From Marinobacter fuscus (lineage in GTDB: Bacteria; Pseudomonadota; Gammaproteobacteria; Pseudomonadales; Oleiphilaceae), in contig NZ_PXNP01000097.1 in assembly GCF_003007675.1 (NCBI RefSeq), positions 155,534-219,533 on the forward strand: a stretch of DNA of 64,000 nucleotides, in the 5' to 3' direction. Positions within the stretch are counted from its first letter, which is position 1. Each line of letters starts with the position of its first letter. A program made the translations under genes and the position numbers. Shown piece by piece: positions 40,926 through 49,582 of the stretch. The notes under the pieces were generated by a model. The model had not been told where the DNA came from. It was given only the letters and a program-made list of their open reading frames with translations, and ran no database searches.

Positions 40926-41699
40926 TCAATGCCGAATGCCTTTACCACGGGACAGCAGGTGCAGGGCAACCGCTGCCAGCAAGACAATGAAAACCGCAAT
41001 CATACCAAGAGACACAAACGGATTAACGTCTGACACACCCAGGATGCCGTAACGGAACCCGTTAACCATATAAAGAATCGGGTTGGCCATAGACACGCCC
41101 TGCCAGAAGCCTGGTAGCATATCAATGCTGTAAAAGACGCCACCCAGATAGGTAAGAGGTGTCAGCACAAACGTGGGCACAATGGAGATATCATCAAACT
41201 TGGTGGCCAGCATGGCATTGATGAAGCCGCCCAGAGAAAACAGTGCCGAGGTAAGAAACACCGTGACAACCACCATGGCAAGGTTATGAATACTCAGCTG
41301 GGTAAACGCCAGAGACAGCAACGTAACGATCACTCCGATACTCAGGCCCCGGGCCATACCTCCCGCCACGTAGCCCGCCAGAATCGCCCAGTTTGGCACC
41401 GGTGATACCAGCAATTCTTCAATACTGCGCTGGAATTTCATTGAGAAAAACGACGACACGACATTCGAGTATGAATTGGTAATTACCGCCATCATAATCA
41501 GGCCGGGCACAATGAACTGCATATAGTCGAAACCGCCCATCTCACCGATCCGCGAGCCGATCAAACTCCCGAAAATAATGAAATAGAGTGTCATGGTAAC
41601 GGCTGGCGGCAACAGTGTTTGCGGCCAGATTCGGGTAAACCGACGAATTTCGCGAGTCAAAATGGTATAGAAGGCTGTCCATAAAGCACTAAATGTCAT
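40926..41699 (-). CDS. ABC-2 type exporter permease (YadH-like)
   Basis: This 257-residue protein has six predicted helices and the ABC-2 signature LTPLTYLGGVFYSIDMLPGF plus NPILYMVNGFRYGILG. It resembles E. coli YadH. Its start overlaps the end of the ATPase gene by four bases (ATGA), so the two make one transporter. The exported substrate is unknown. Confidence 0.9.
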   Translation of the reverse strand: MTFSALWTAFYTILTREIRRFTRIWPQTLLPPAVTMTLYFIIFGSLIGSRIGEMGGFDYMQFIVPGLIMMAVITNSYSNVVSSFFSMKFQRSIEELLVSPVPNWAILAGYVAGGMARGLSIGVIVTLLSLAFTQLSIHNLAMVVVTVFLTSALFSLGGFINAMLATKFDDISIVPTFVLTPLTYLGGVFYSIDMLPGFWQGVSMANPILYMVNGFRYGILGVSDVNPFVSLGMIAVFIVLLAAVALHLLSRGKGIRH

Positions 41700-42646
41700 G
41701 AACTTACCTCCACAACTTTATGTGCTTGCTTAGCATTTTCCTCAACCATCCGTACAAACAGTTCCTCCAGCCGGTTGGCCTTGGTTCTCATGCTCAGCAC
41801 CCGGATACCCTGTTTTTCCAATTCTATAAAGAGCGCATTCAGGCTAGTGCCTTTTGACACTTCAACCTCCAGGGCGCCATCGTCGTCCAGCTTTACCTCA
41901 AAGCCGGGAAGATCCGGTGGCCCGGCAAGTGTATTTTCGGTATCCAGCAAAAACGTTTCCACACTTAACTGCTGCAACAAATCGCGCTTGCTGGTGTTAC
42001 GAATAATCTCACCCCGGTCGATGATCGCGATGTTGCGACAAAGCGCTTCGGCTTCTTCCAGATAATGAGTGGTCAAAATAATGGTGGTGCCCTGACGGTT
42101 GATATCTTCCAGGAACTGCCACATGGATCGGCGCAGTTCGATATCCACGCCTGCTGTCGGCTCGTCCAGAATCAGCAGTTTCGGCTCGTGCACCAGAGCC
42201 CTCGCAATCATAAGCCGGCGCTTCATACCGCCGGAGAGCATGCGGGCTGGCGTATCCCGCTTGTCCCAAAGCCCCAGCTTTTTCAGATACTTTTCAGCCG
42301 ACGCTTTGGCTTGCCGGAGCGGAATGCCGTAGTAACCCGCCTGTGTGGTCACCACATCGAAGGCTTTTTCAAACTGGTTGAAGTTGAATTCCTGCGGCAC
42401 CACGCCGAGGGACAGCTTCGCCCGTGACAAATCCGTGTCCATGTCATGACCAAACACCCGCACCTTTCCGGCGGTTTTGTTAACCAGCGAAGACACAATG
42501 CCCAGCGTTGTCGATTTTCCTGCGCCGTTCGGGCCCAACAAGGCGAAAAAATCACCCTCTGCCACCCGAAGGTCGATGCCTTTCAGTGCCTGGAAGCCAT
42601 CGCCATAATTTTTAAGTAGCCCTTCAATTTCAAGTGCGTAGGTCAT
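41696..42646 (-). CDS. ABC exporter ATPase (YadG-like)
   Basis: This 316-residue ATPase has Walker A GPNGAGKST, signature MLSGGMKRRLMIARALVHEP, Walker B LLILDEPTAGVD and the His switch ILTTHYLEEAE. A C-terminal extension follows, as in YadG/CcmA-type exporters. It pairs with the permease encoded by the overlapping downstream gene. Confidence 0.92.
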   Translation of the reverse strand: MTYALEIEGLLKNYGDGFQALKGIDLRVAEGDFFALLGPNGAGKSTTLGIVSSLVNKTAGKVRVFGHDMDTDLSRAKLSLGVVPQEFNFNQFEKAFDVVTTQAGYYGIPLRQAKASAEKYLKKLGLWDKRDTPARMLSGGMKRRLMIARALVHEPKLLILDEPTAGVDIELRRSMWQFLEDINRQGTTIILTTHYLEEAEALCRNIAIIDRGEIIRNTSKRDLLQQLSVETFLLDTENTLAGPPDLPGFEVKLDDDGALEVEVSKGTSLNALFIELEKQGIRVLSMRTKANRLEELFVRMVEENAKQAHKVVEVSS

Positions 42647-42893
42647 TTAACCAACCGTTGTATGGTACCAAGGCAAGATGCCCGAAGAAGATAGAGAGCT
42701 ATCAAGATTGTGGCGCCAGGCAGAATTTCAAGGTGTCTGCACAAGCAACGCTGCCGGTACGCATCCATCAAACTGCGACAGATATCCCGATAACCCGCCT
42801 GGATCGCCCCTATAATGCGGTTACAACAACTTACAAAGACGACGCCAGGTGCGACGCGCTCCGGCTCCGTGCGAAGGGATTGTACGACACACC

Positions 42894-44009
42894 ATGAAAC
42901 TCGTTCACCTCACCCGCCTCGCTTTTGCCTTTTCTGCCACACTCACACTGAACGGATGTCTGGACAGCGGCAACAGTTCCGGGCCAGACGATACGCTCAC
43001 AGGGCAGATACATTTCAACGGCTTGAGTGGCATTCGCTATCAAACCAGCAGCCAGAGTGGAACCACCAACCAGGACGGGCAGTTTCACTACTACCCGGGC
43101 GAAACCCTGACACTTCAGGTGGGCAACCTTGTGGTGGCCGAAGGCGTACCGGCAAGACCCTACATCAGCTTTCTGGAATTCATGGAAGAACCCAGGGCAA
43201 AGCTTCAGAAACCGGGGGTTGATGAACGCCAGCTCAGCAACCATGCCGTTACAGAGAGTGAACTCCGGCAACGCGACGACATCACCAACCTGACCCGTTT
43301 TTTGATGGCGCTCACCTGGTCCGACGCGCTTGAAGAGAATCAGGGGCTCGAGATTCGCGGCCGCGTTGTCAGCCAACTTGATGCAGCCCTTGCTGACCCA
43401 CAGCTACCCGACACCATTGACTTCAGCCTGCCCACTGCCGAGTTCACCGCACAAGACTCTGCCGCCAATCGCCTGCTGGCCCAAATCTGCTTTTTCCCGG
43501 AAGGTGATGAGCTGTGCCAAAAACCACCAACGCTGGCAGAAATCGGATCAGCCCCGCCCCGCCCCACTGCTGGCGAACCTGACCCGGACATCGACTACCG
43601 GGAAGATTTGCTGGCTCTTAGGGAACGAATTCTCGGGGGAGCACGCACCCTGGACATATTCGACAACGAGCGCGCGGACATCTATCTGAAGCAGGAACTG
43701 GACGCCATCACTCGTGCGCTCTCGCGGCAATACTATTTGTCGCCGGAGCAGGCCAAGCATCCTGCCACTGATACGTCCATTCAGAGCGTTCAAATAAGGA
43801 AAGTGGGCGGCGAGCCCTCGCTGGCACGTATGGAGGCCCAAAGCACCCGCCCGAACGATGTCTATATTCACGCCCACGACTGGCAGAGCGCGTCTGCCGA
43901 TTACGTGGTAACCGGTGAGGCAGGCGGTGAATCCGAATTGCTGATCAATTTTCAGCCCGATGATAACTACCGGTGGGTTCGCAAAGAGATTCGAGTGCTT
44001 ATCGACTGA
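42894..44009 (+). CDS. Putative lipoprotein of unknown function
   Basis: From ATG 42894 it has 371 residues, with a lipoprotein signal peptide ending in LNGC. The mature protein begins with a Gly/Ser/Asp linker and a short beta domain (YQTSSQSGTTNQDGQFHYYP) resembling carboxypeptidase-regulatory-like folds. The rest is mostly helical, with two cysteines near residues 216 and 224. I do not recognise a family with confidence. It overlaps the HD-GYP gene tail-to-tail by 11 bases. Confidence 0.75.
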   Translation: MKLVHLTRLAFAFSATLTLNGCLDSGNSSGPDDTLTGQIHFNGLSGIRYQTSSQSGTTNQDGQFHYYPGETLTLQVGNLVVAEGVPARPYISFLEFMEEPRAKLQKPGVDERQLSNHAVTESELRQRDDITNLTRFLMALTWSDALEENQGLEIRGRVVSQLDAALADPQLPDTIDFSLPTAEFTAQDSAANRLLAQICFFPEGDELCQKPPTLAEIGSAPPRPTAGEPDPDIDYREDLLALRERILGGARTLDIFDNERADIYLKQELDAITRALSRQYYLSPEQAKHPATDTSIQSVQIRKVGGEPSLARMEAQSTRPNDVYIHAHDWQSASADYVVTGEAGGESELLINFQPDDNYRWVRKEIRVLID

Positions 44010-45309
44010 TCAGCCGGGTCACAGACCAGCGCGACTCGGCGCCGGTTGTGTCGAAGCGGGAAGCTTCGAGGCCCTCAGTACCATGGGGAAGACACTGGTC
44101 AATGAACAGGTGATCGGCAGGTGCCCGGGATTCATTGTGGCGCGCCAGATCAATGATAGTGGCACTCTTTAAAGGCTGGCAGGCTGCATCCTGCATCACC
44201 ATCACGCTCGGCCAAAGGCGCTTCTCCACTGCGTGCGATACCACCATACCCCGGCGGCCGTCCGACAAAGCCACCAGGGTGCCGGTGGGATACACACCCA
44301 CCGACTGGATAAACGCCTCGACCAGATCTTCCTGAAACTCAATGTTGCGCATGTCGTAAAGCAGGGTCACTGCTCTGGCCGGTGTCATCGGCTGCTGTTC
44401 GCCACGGGGCGCAATCATGGATTCAAAAAATTCTGCCAGCCCTGCAATTTTCGCCAGCAGCGGAATCCGGTCTCCCTTGATTGCCCGCGGAAAGCCGGAG
44501 CCGTTATGGCGCTCGCGGTGATTCTGCACCACGCTCATGACGGCCCGTGACAACCCTGCGTGTTCCAGCATATCGCAGCCGCGCTGAACATAGCTTCGGT
44601 AGCTCTCGTACTCCTCTGCCGACAGTTGATGCTCCCGCAACAGCAAATCCCTGGGCAGTGCGGTTTTCCCGACCTGGGACAACAAACAACCAATACCCAG
44701 GTGGTTCAGCAAGCCCTCGTTCAGCCCAAGCTGCCGCCCGCATACCAGCGCCCACACAGCGGTATTCAGCGCGTGGCGATACACAAAGTCATCGTGTTGG
44801 CGGGTACGACTTAACCAGAGCAGTGCGTGTGGCTGGCGCGCGACACTGTCGACCATCTTGCGGGTAACATCCACCGCAGGCCGAAGATCCGGCGCATGGC
44901 CAGCCTCAATCGCAGAGAACACCCGTGCCAGTGCCGCTTCTGCATCTATCAGCAGTTTTCTGGAGGCTTTGACCTCTTTTTTCAGTGGTGTACGGGCCTC
45001 ATAAGATACCGGCTCCCGGATGCTCAGAGGCGGCAGTTGCAACGCTTCGCGCCCCGCTCCCCGGTCTGCACCCCGGCGATGGAACAGGCGCACCGATCCC
45101 TGCTCGTTATCCAGCGCTTCGCGGGTTTCGGCAACATCGATCATCACCCATCGGCAGTGGGAGCTGACAGCCTTGAGGTCGTCCTCGGAACGAAGATAGA
45201 AGCCCTGAATGGGGAATGGCGTCTGGTGCCACGGGCGATCGAGATCGGACACAAACATACCGATTTCCAGATCATGCACCGCAATCCTTTTCTGACGAAC
45301 GCCCACCAT
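43999..45309 (-). CDS. HD-GYP-type protein with degenerate catalytic motifs
   Basis: From ATG 45309 (GAGG upstream) it has 436 residues. An N-terminal DUF3391-type domain (KRIAVHDLEIGMFVSDLDRP) is followed by an HD-GYP domain from about residue 150. The fold is recognisable (YRHALNTAVWALVCGRQLG, VVQNHRERHNGSGFPRAIKG), but the hallmark HD pair in LHDIGK is replaced (LLSQVGK), the HPxxG motif reads QRGCD, and HHExxDGxGYP reads NHRERHNGSGFP. Phosphodiesterase activity against c-di-GMP is doubtful; it may be a binding or scaffold protein. Confidence 0.85.
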   Translation of the reverse strand: MVGVRQKRIAVHDLEIGMFVSDLDRPWHQTPFPIQGFYLRSEDDLKAVSSHCRWVMIDVAETREALDNEQGSVRLFHRRGADRGAGREALQLPPLSIREPVSYEARTPLKKEVKASRKLLIDAEAALARVFSAIEAGHAPDLRPAVDVTRKMVDSVARQPHALLWLSRTRQHDDFVYRHALNTAVWALVCGRQLGLNEGLLNHLGIGCLLSQVGKTALPRDLLLREHQLSAEEYESYRSYVQRGCDMLEHAGLSRAVMSVVQNHRERHNGSGFPRAIKGDRIPLLAKIAGLAEFFESMIAPRGEQQPMTPARAVTLLYDMRNIEFQEDLVEAFIQSVGVYPTGTLVALSDGRRGMVVSHAVEKRLWPSVMVMQDAACQPLKSATIIDLARHNESRAPADHLFIDQCLPHGTEGLEASRFDTTGAESRWSVTRLISR

Positions 45310-45475
45310 ACACCTCGGCAACAACAGTTATCTGATAATGGCCAGTTTGCCACGCTGAGCACCAGACACCATTACGTTTGCGTAGATAAAGGTCACCATA
45401 GAGCAACACTTGGTAACGAATAGCATCAACAAGCAACGAAATGTAGCAATGAGACCTGGCTCACAAGAACGCAAG

Positions 45476-46060
45476 TCAATCCCTGCAGGGCGCCTGCTCG
45501 AATTCGGGAAGGCGGGCAGCAAGCGAACCCCGGGGCACCTTGCGGGCGTAAACGGTATAAGCCACAGGCGAAGCGCGCAGGTAGTCCATGTTCACGGTCT
45601 CGCCGCCCTGGCTGATTTCCGCCCGGGCGGGGCGGCACGACACCAGCAGATCAAACTGGCCGCCGAGATCCGCCACTCGATTGCCCGCACCGGCGGCTGG
45701 AATAACAAGGCAGGCATCACGCTCCGTGGCCTCACGCCCGCTATCGGCAGCTACATCCAGGCCGGTGCCGCCGCATGCAGCAGGTCCGCTGGCACAGTTG
45801 CCAAAGCTGTCGTGGGTGCTGTCAGAAATGCGCCACACCCGATCACTGCACTGGGTTTCCAGCTTGATCGTTGTGGCCTTGTTGCTCACGGGCCACCAGG
45901 CCGGGTACTCGGCGCTCTGCCAGTGTAAACGAACCTTGCGTTGCTCCCCCGCGGAGTTCTCCGCAGGAAACATGGCGTAATGGGTATAGTAGCTGGCACA
46001 GCCAGACAGCGAAAACGCGACGGCTGATACCAGTGCGGATGTGTACAAGAATCTGATCAT
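45476..46060 (-). CDS. Putative lipoprotein of unknown function
   Basis: From ATG 46060 it has 194 residues. A lipoprotein signal (RFLYTSALVSAVAFSLSGC) precedes a mature domain with several cysteines (CSDRVWRIS, GNCASGPAACGGTG, CLVIPAAG, LLVSCRPAR). The open frame continues upstream to 46261, but the signal peptide marks this start. No family recognised. Confidence 0.7.
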   Translation of the reverse strand: MIRFLYTSALVSAVAFSLSGCASYYTHYAMFPAENSAGEQRKVRLHWQSAEYPAWWPVSNKATTIKLETQCSDRVWRISDSTHDSFGNCASGPAACGGTGLDVAADSGREATERDACLVIPAAGAGNRVADLGGQFDLLVSCRPARAEISQGGETVNMDYLRASPVAYTVYARKVPRGSLAARLPEFEQAPCRD

Positions 46061-46202
46061 TGAAACTGCTAACCCTTCCCTGATCTTCGGCTCCATTATC
46101 CCTATGCCGTCACTAATTTCTGCAGACTGATCGCCACTCTGGCGCTCTCGATTTTCGGAATCCTCAACCTTGAGCACCGAGCAGAGCAATATACGGGATG
46201 CT

Positions 46203-46481
46203 TTAATCCGAGTCGTGGTCAAATTGCAGCCCGAAACCTTCGGGCGCCTTGCGAACCACAATCATGCTCAGCACTGGCGCCGGAATCGGCAACCCCTGAA
46301 CCTGCACCTTTACCTTGTCACCGATTGCTGGCGCAAATGACTGCTCACCTACAACGACAAACACTCCACCATCTGAAATATCCCGGGTATCAAAAACAAA
46401 TTCCCCAAGCTGATCGTGAGCCAGTTTGACCCTGGCGTTCATGGCGGTGCGAATGTGCTCTCTGCGATTGCTGTCTGGCAT
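46203..46481 (-). CDS. PilZ-domain protein
   Basis: This 92-residue single-domain protein carries the PilZ c-di-GMP-binding pair: an Arg-rich motif near the N-terminus (NRREHIR) and DISDGGVFV (the D/NxSxxG motif). It could read out the c-di-GMP made or degraded by the GGDEF/EAL protein at 655-3111. Motility and surface attachment are the usual targets of such proteins. Confidence 0.85.
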   Translation of the reverse strand: MPDSNRREHIRTAMNARVKLAHDQLGEFVFDTRDISDGGVFVVVGEQSFAPAIGDKVKVQVQGLPIPAPVLSMIVVRKAPEGFGLQFDHDSD

Positions 46482-46563
46482 GCACGGACATCCTGCTGAT
46501 CTTTGGCGTTATTTTAGCAGTAGAGAATAGCACTTTTTCTGCAGGAATATCTCGAAGTGAATA

Positions 46564-46600
46564 TTGACACGCCCACTCAATGCAATGAGAATGGTTGTCG
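46564..46600 (+). promoter_or_regulatory. Promoter with overlapping Fur-like box upstream of the iron-binding protein gene
   Basis: TTGACA (46564-46569), a 17-base spacer and GAGAAT (46587-46592) form a sigma-70 promoter. TGAGAATGGTTGTCG (46586-46600) matches the 7-1-7 Fur half-site pattern TGATAAT-N-ATTATCA at 10 of 14 positions and covers the -10, as expected for iron repression. Confidence 0.55.
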
Positions 46601-46669
46601 TTTTTAGATGATCACAATACTGATTGTGAGTAACCATTGCATAAAGCTTCAGTTAGAAGGATCGGAACC

Positions 46670-47683
46670 ATGCGAATGAAACTTGCCGCAACCGCAGCGA
46701 TGGCGCTTGCAGCCCTGCCTCTGAGCGCCAATGCCGACGGCGAAGTTAATATTTATTCCTATCGCCAGGCTTATCTACTCGAGCCACTACTGAACGCGTT
46801 CACCGAAGAAACCGGTATCGACACCAACGTTGTGTTTGCCAAGCAGGGCCTGGCCGAACGTCTGGAGCGCGAGGGTCGCAACAGCCCCGCAGACGTTGTG
46901 ATGACCGTAGACATCTCCCGCATCAACGAGCTGGTCGAAAAAGACCTGGTTGCCAGCGTAGATACAGACACGCTGCACAAGAATATCCCCGAAAACCTTC
47001 GCCATCCGGAAGGCAAGTGGTACGCCCTGACCACCCGTGGCCGCCTGATTTTCGCCTCGAAAGAGCGGGTAAAAGAAGGTGAAATCACCAGCTACGAGCA
47101 ACTGGCAGACGACAAATGGGAAGGCCGCATCTGCACGCGCAGTGGCAAGCACCCTTACAACATCGCCCTCTTCTCCTCGATGATTGCCCATCATGGCGAA
47201 GCAGAAACGGCCAAGTGGCTGGAAGGCCTGAAGGACAACCTGGCCCGCAAGCCCCAGGGCGGCGACCGTGACCAGATCAAAGCCATCGCCGAAGGCGTGT
47301 GCGACCTGTCCATCGGTAACAGCTACTACTACGGCAACATGCTGAAAGACGACAAACAGCGCCCGATTGCCGAGCAGGTGAACCTGGTCTTCCCGAACGC
47401 CGATGGTCGCGGTACTCACGTGAACATCAGCGGTATTTCGCTGACCAAGAGCGCTCCGAACAAAGACAACGCCATTAAACTGATGGAATTCCTGTCCTCG
47501 CCAGAAGCCCAGCGCATCTACGCGGAAGCCAACACCGAATACCCGGCCAACCCGGACGTAAAACCGTCTGGTCTGGTTGCCGAATGGGGTGACATCCACC
47601 CGGATGACCTGTCTTTGCAGGAAATCGCCAATAACCGCGAAGCAGCGGTAAAGCTGGTCGACCGTGTTGACTACGACGGCTAA
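46670..47683 (+). CDS. Iron(III) ABC transporter periplasmic binding protein (FbpA/FutA-like)
   Basis: From ATG 46670 (AGGA upstream) it has 337 residues. A Sec signal peptide ends at SANA. The family pattern is clear: EVNIYSYRQAYLLEPLLNAF at the mature N-terminus and the triple-Tyr iron-ligand segment GNSYYYGNML. It binds ferric iron in the periplasm. A terminator hairpin separates it from the permease gene, so the binding protein may be made in excess. Confidence 0.92.
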   Translation: MRMKLAATAAMALAALPLSANADGEVNIYSYRQAYLLEPLLNAFTEETGIDTNVVFAKQGLAERLEREGRNSPADVVMTVDISRINELVEKDLVASVDTDTLHKNIPENLRHPEGKWYALTTRGRLIFASKERVKEGEITSYEQLADDKWEGRICTRSGKHPYNIALFSSMIAHHGEAETAKWLEGLKDNLARKPQGGDRDQIKAIAEGVCDLSIGNSYYYGNMLKDDKQRPIAEQVNLVFPNADGRGTHVNISGISLTKSAPNKDNAIKLMEFLSSPEAQRIYAEANTEYPANPDVKPSGLVAEWGDIHPDDLSLQEIANNREAAVKLVDRVDYDG

Positions 47684-47700
47684 CCAAACGCCATCGTCAG

Positions 47701-47731
47701 AAAAAGGGTGCCTTCGCGGGCACCCTTTTTT
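47701..47731 (+). terminator. Terminator between the binding protein and permease genes
   Basis: GGGTGCC (47706-47712) / GGCACCC (47719-47725) with loop TTCGCG is followed by six T. It lies between fbpA-like and fbpB-like genes and probably gives partial read-through. Confidence 0.85.
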
Positions 47732-47829
47732 CGTTTAAAACCGCAAAGATGACGCCAATCATTGCAGAGAACCTACGCACTATCTAAAATCGCAACACTT
47801 CTCATCATTACTACGCAAACAGGATCAGC

Positions 47830-49518
47830 ATGACCGAGGCCGTTTCCAGTGCCAACCCAGGGTTAACACAACCACTTCTGGCCAAGCGAACCTCCAAACG
47901 CTGGCTGATCAGCGCCATTGCCACCACAGCCATCGTTGCACTCCCGGTTCTTTCGGTGCTGTTTCTGGCATTCTTTCCCGAGGAGAACATCTGGCCGCAC
48001 CTGATTGACACCACCCTGCCCCGTTACCTGATCACTACCATCCAATTAATGGTCGGCGTTGGCATACTCACTCTGGTGATCGGTTTGGCCACTGCCTGGG
48101 CCGTGACCATGTGTGAATTTCCCGGGCGGAAGTTTTTCGAATGGGGCTTACTACTCCCCTTCGCCATCCCTGCCTACGTAATTGCGTATGTTTACACCAG
48201 CCTGCTGGACTACGCAGGGCCTGTGCAAGTCGCCATGCGAGACTGGTTTGGCTGGAAAAACGCCACCGAGTACTGGTTTCCGGAGATCCGCAGCCTCGAA
48301 GGCGCCACCCTGATGATCGGCCTGGTGCTCTATCCTTATGTGTACCTGCTGGCTCGCGCCGCGTTTCTCGAGCAGTCCCCGTCTTTGTTTGCTGTCAGCC
48401 GCAGCCTTGGTCATTCCGCTCTCAGCACTTTTTTCAAGGTAGTTCTGCCCATTGCCCGGCCAGCCATTGCCGTTGGCCTGTCACTGGTACTGATGGAAAC
48501 CCTGAACGATTTCGGCACCGTGGATTTCTTTGCTGTGCAAACCCTGACCAGAGGCCTGTTCGACACCTGGATGAACCTGGGCAATCTGGGAGGTGCCGCA
48601 CAGATCGCAACCACCATGCTCATGTTCGTGGTCATCCTGGTAACCCTGGAGCGCTACTCGCGCCGCAGGCAGCAACAGTATGCAGCCAGGGATAACCGCG
48701 ATCCCATCCGCCGATTCACCATGTCTTTCCCGCGTCAGATGATCTGCGTGGCCGTTTGCGCCTTCCCCCTGGTGTTCGGCTTTATCGTCCCCGCAGCCGC
48801 TCTGGGCTATTACGCCTGGGACTACTTTGACGAAAGCTGGAACCCGGTTTTCATTCGTAACACGTTCAACAGCCTGTTTTTGTCCAGCGCGGCGGCACTC
48901 ACCACCCTGGTGATCGGCGTAACCCTCGCGTATAGCCGCAGGCTGCACAATACTCGTGGAATGCAGGTACTAATGCGGCTCTCCAGCCTCGGCTACGCCA
49001 TGCCAGGGGCCGTGCTGGCCGTTGGTGTGATTGTGCCACTGGCCGGGTTCGACAACTGGCTCGACAGCCTGATGCGGGACTACTTCAATGTCAGTACCGG
49101 TCTATTGCTCAGCGGCACTGCCTTTGCCATGATTTTCGCTTATACAGTGCGCTTTCTGGCGGTCTCTGCAGGCAGCGTGGAAAGCGCCTTGCAAAAAATT
49201 ACACCCAGCATGGATATGGCCTCACGCTCACTGGGCCATACCCCGGGCAAAACGCTGATCAACGTACACTTGCCCATGCTGCGCGGCACCCTGCTAACCG
49301 CGGCATTGGTGGTGTTCGTGGACTGCATGAAAGAACTACCGGCAACACTGATATTACGCCCGTTCAACTTCGACACCCTGGCAACCTATGTTTACCAGTT
49401 CGCGTCCGACGAACAGCTCTATCACAGCGCCCTGCCCGCACTGATCATCGTCATTGCCGGGATTATCCCGATCATCCTGATGAACCGCTCCATTTCCAAC
49501 TCCCGCGCCATGGCATAA
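47830..49518 (+). CDS. Iron(III) ABC transporter permease (FbpB-like)
   Basis: This 562-residue protein has two fused six-helix halves, each with an inner-membrane EAA-type loop (SRSLGHSALSTFFKVVLPIA, and SRSLGHTPGKTLINVHLPML). This is the FbpB/HitB layout. The partner ATPase (FbpC) is not encoded next to it: the following gene is convergent and unrelated. An ATPase from elsewhere must energise it. Confidence 0.92.
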   Translation: MTEAVSSANPGLTQPLLAKRTSKRWLISAIATTAIVALPVLSVLFLAFFPEENIWPHLIDTTLPRYLITTIQLMVGVGILTLVIGLATAWAVTMCEFPGRKFFEWGLLLPFAIPAYVIAYVYTSLLDYAGPVQVAMRDWFGWKNATEYWFPEIRSLEGATLMIGLVLYPYVYLLARAAFLEQSPSLFAVSRSLGHSALSTFFKVVLPIARPAIAVGLSLVLMETLNDFGTVDFFAVQTLTRGLFDTWMNLGNLGGAAQIATTMLMFVVILVTLERYSRRRQQQYAARDNRDPIRRFTMSFPRQMICVAVCAFPLVFGFIVPAAALGYYAWDYFDESWNPVFIRNTFNSLFLSSAAALTTLVIGVTLAYSRRLHNTRGMQVLMRLSSLGYAMPGAVLAVGVIVPLAGFDNWLDSLMRDYFNVSTGLLLSGTAFAMIFAYTVRFLAVSAGSVESALQKITPSMDMASRSLGHTPGKTLINVHLPMLRGTLLTAALVVFVDCMKELPATLILRPFNFDTLATYVYQFASDEQLYHSALPALIIVIAGIIPIILMNRSISNSRAMA

Positions 49519-49525
49519 ACACCAC

Positions 49526-49559
49526 AAAAAAAGACCCGGCATCCTGGCCGGGTCTTTTT
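49526..49559. terminator. Bidirectional terminator between permease and acyl-CoA ligase genes
   Basis: A perfect 10-bp stem AAGACCCGGC (49531-49540) / GCCGGGTCTT (49547-49556) has flanking A- and T-runs. It serves the two convergent genes. Confidence 0.9.
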
Positions 49560-49582
49560 GCATTGCGAACACTGTCAAAGGA

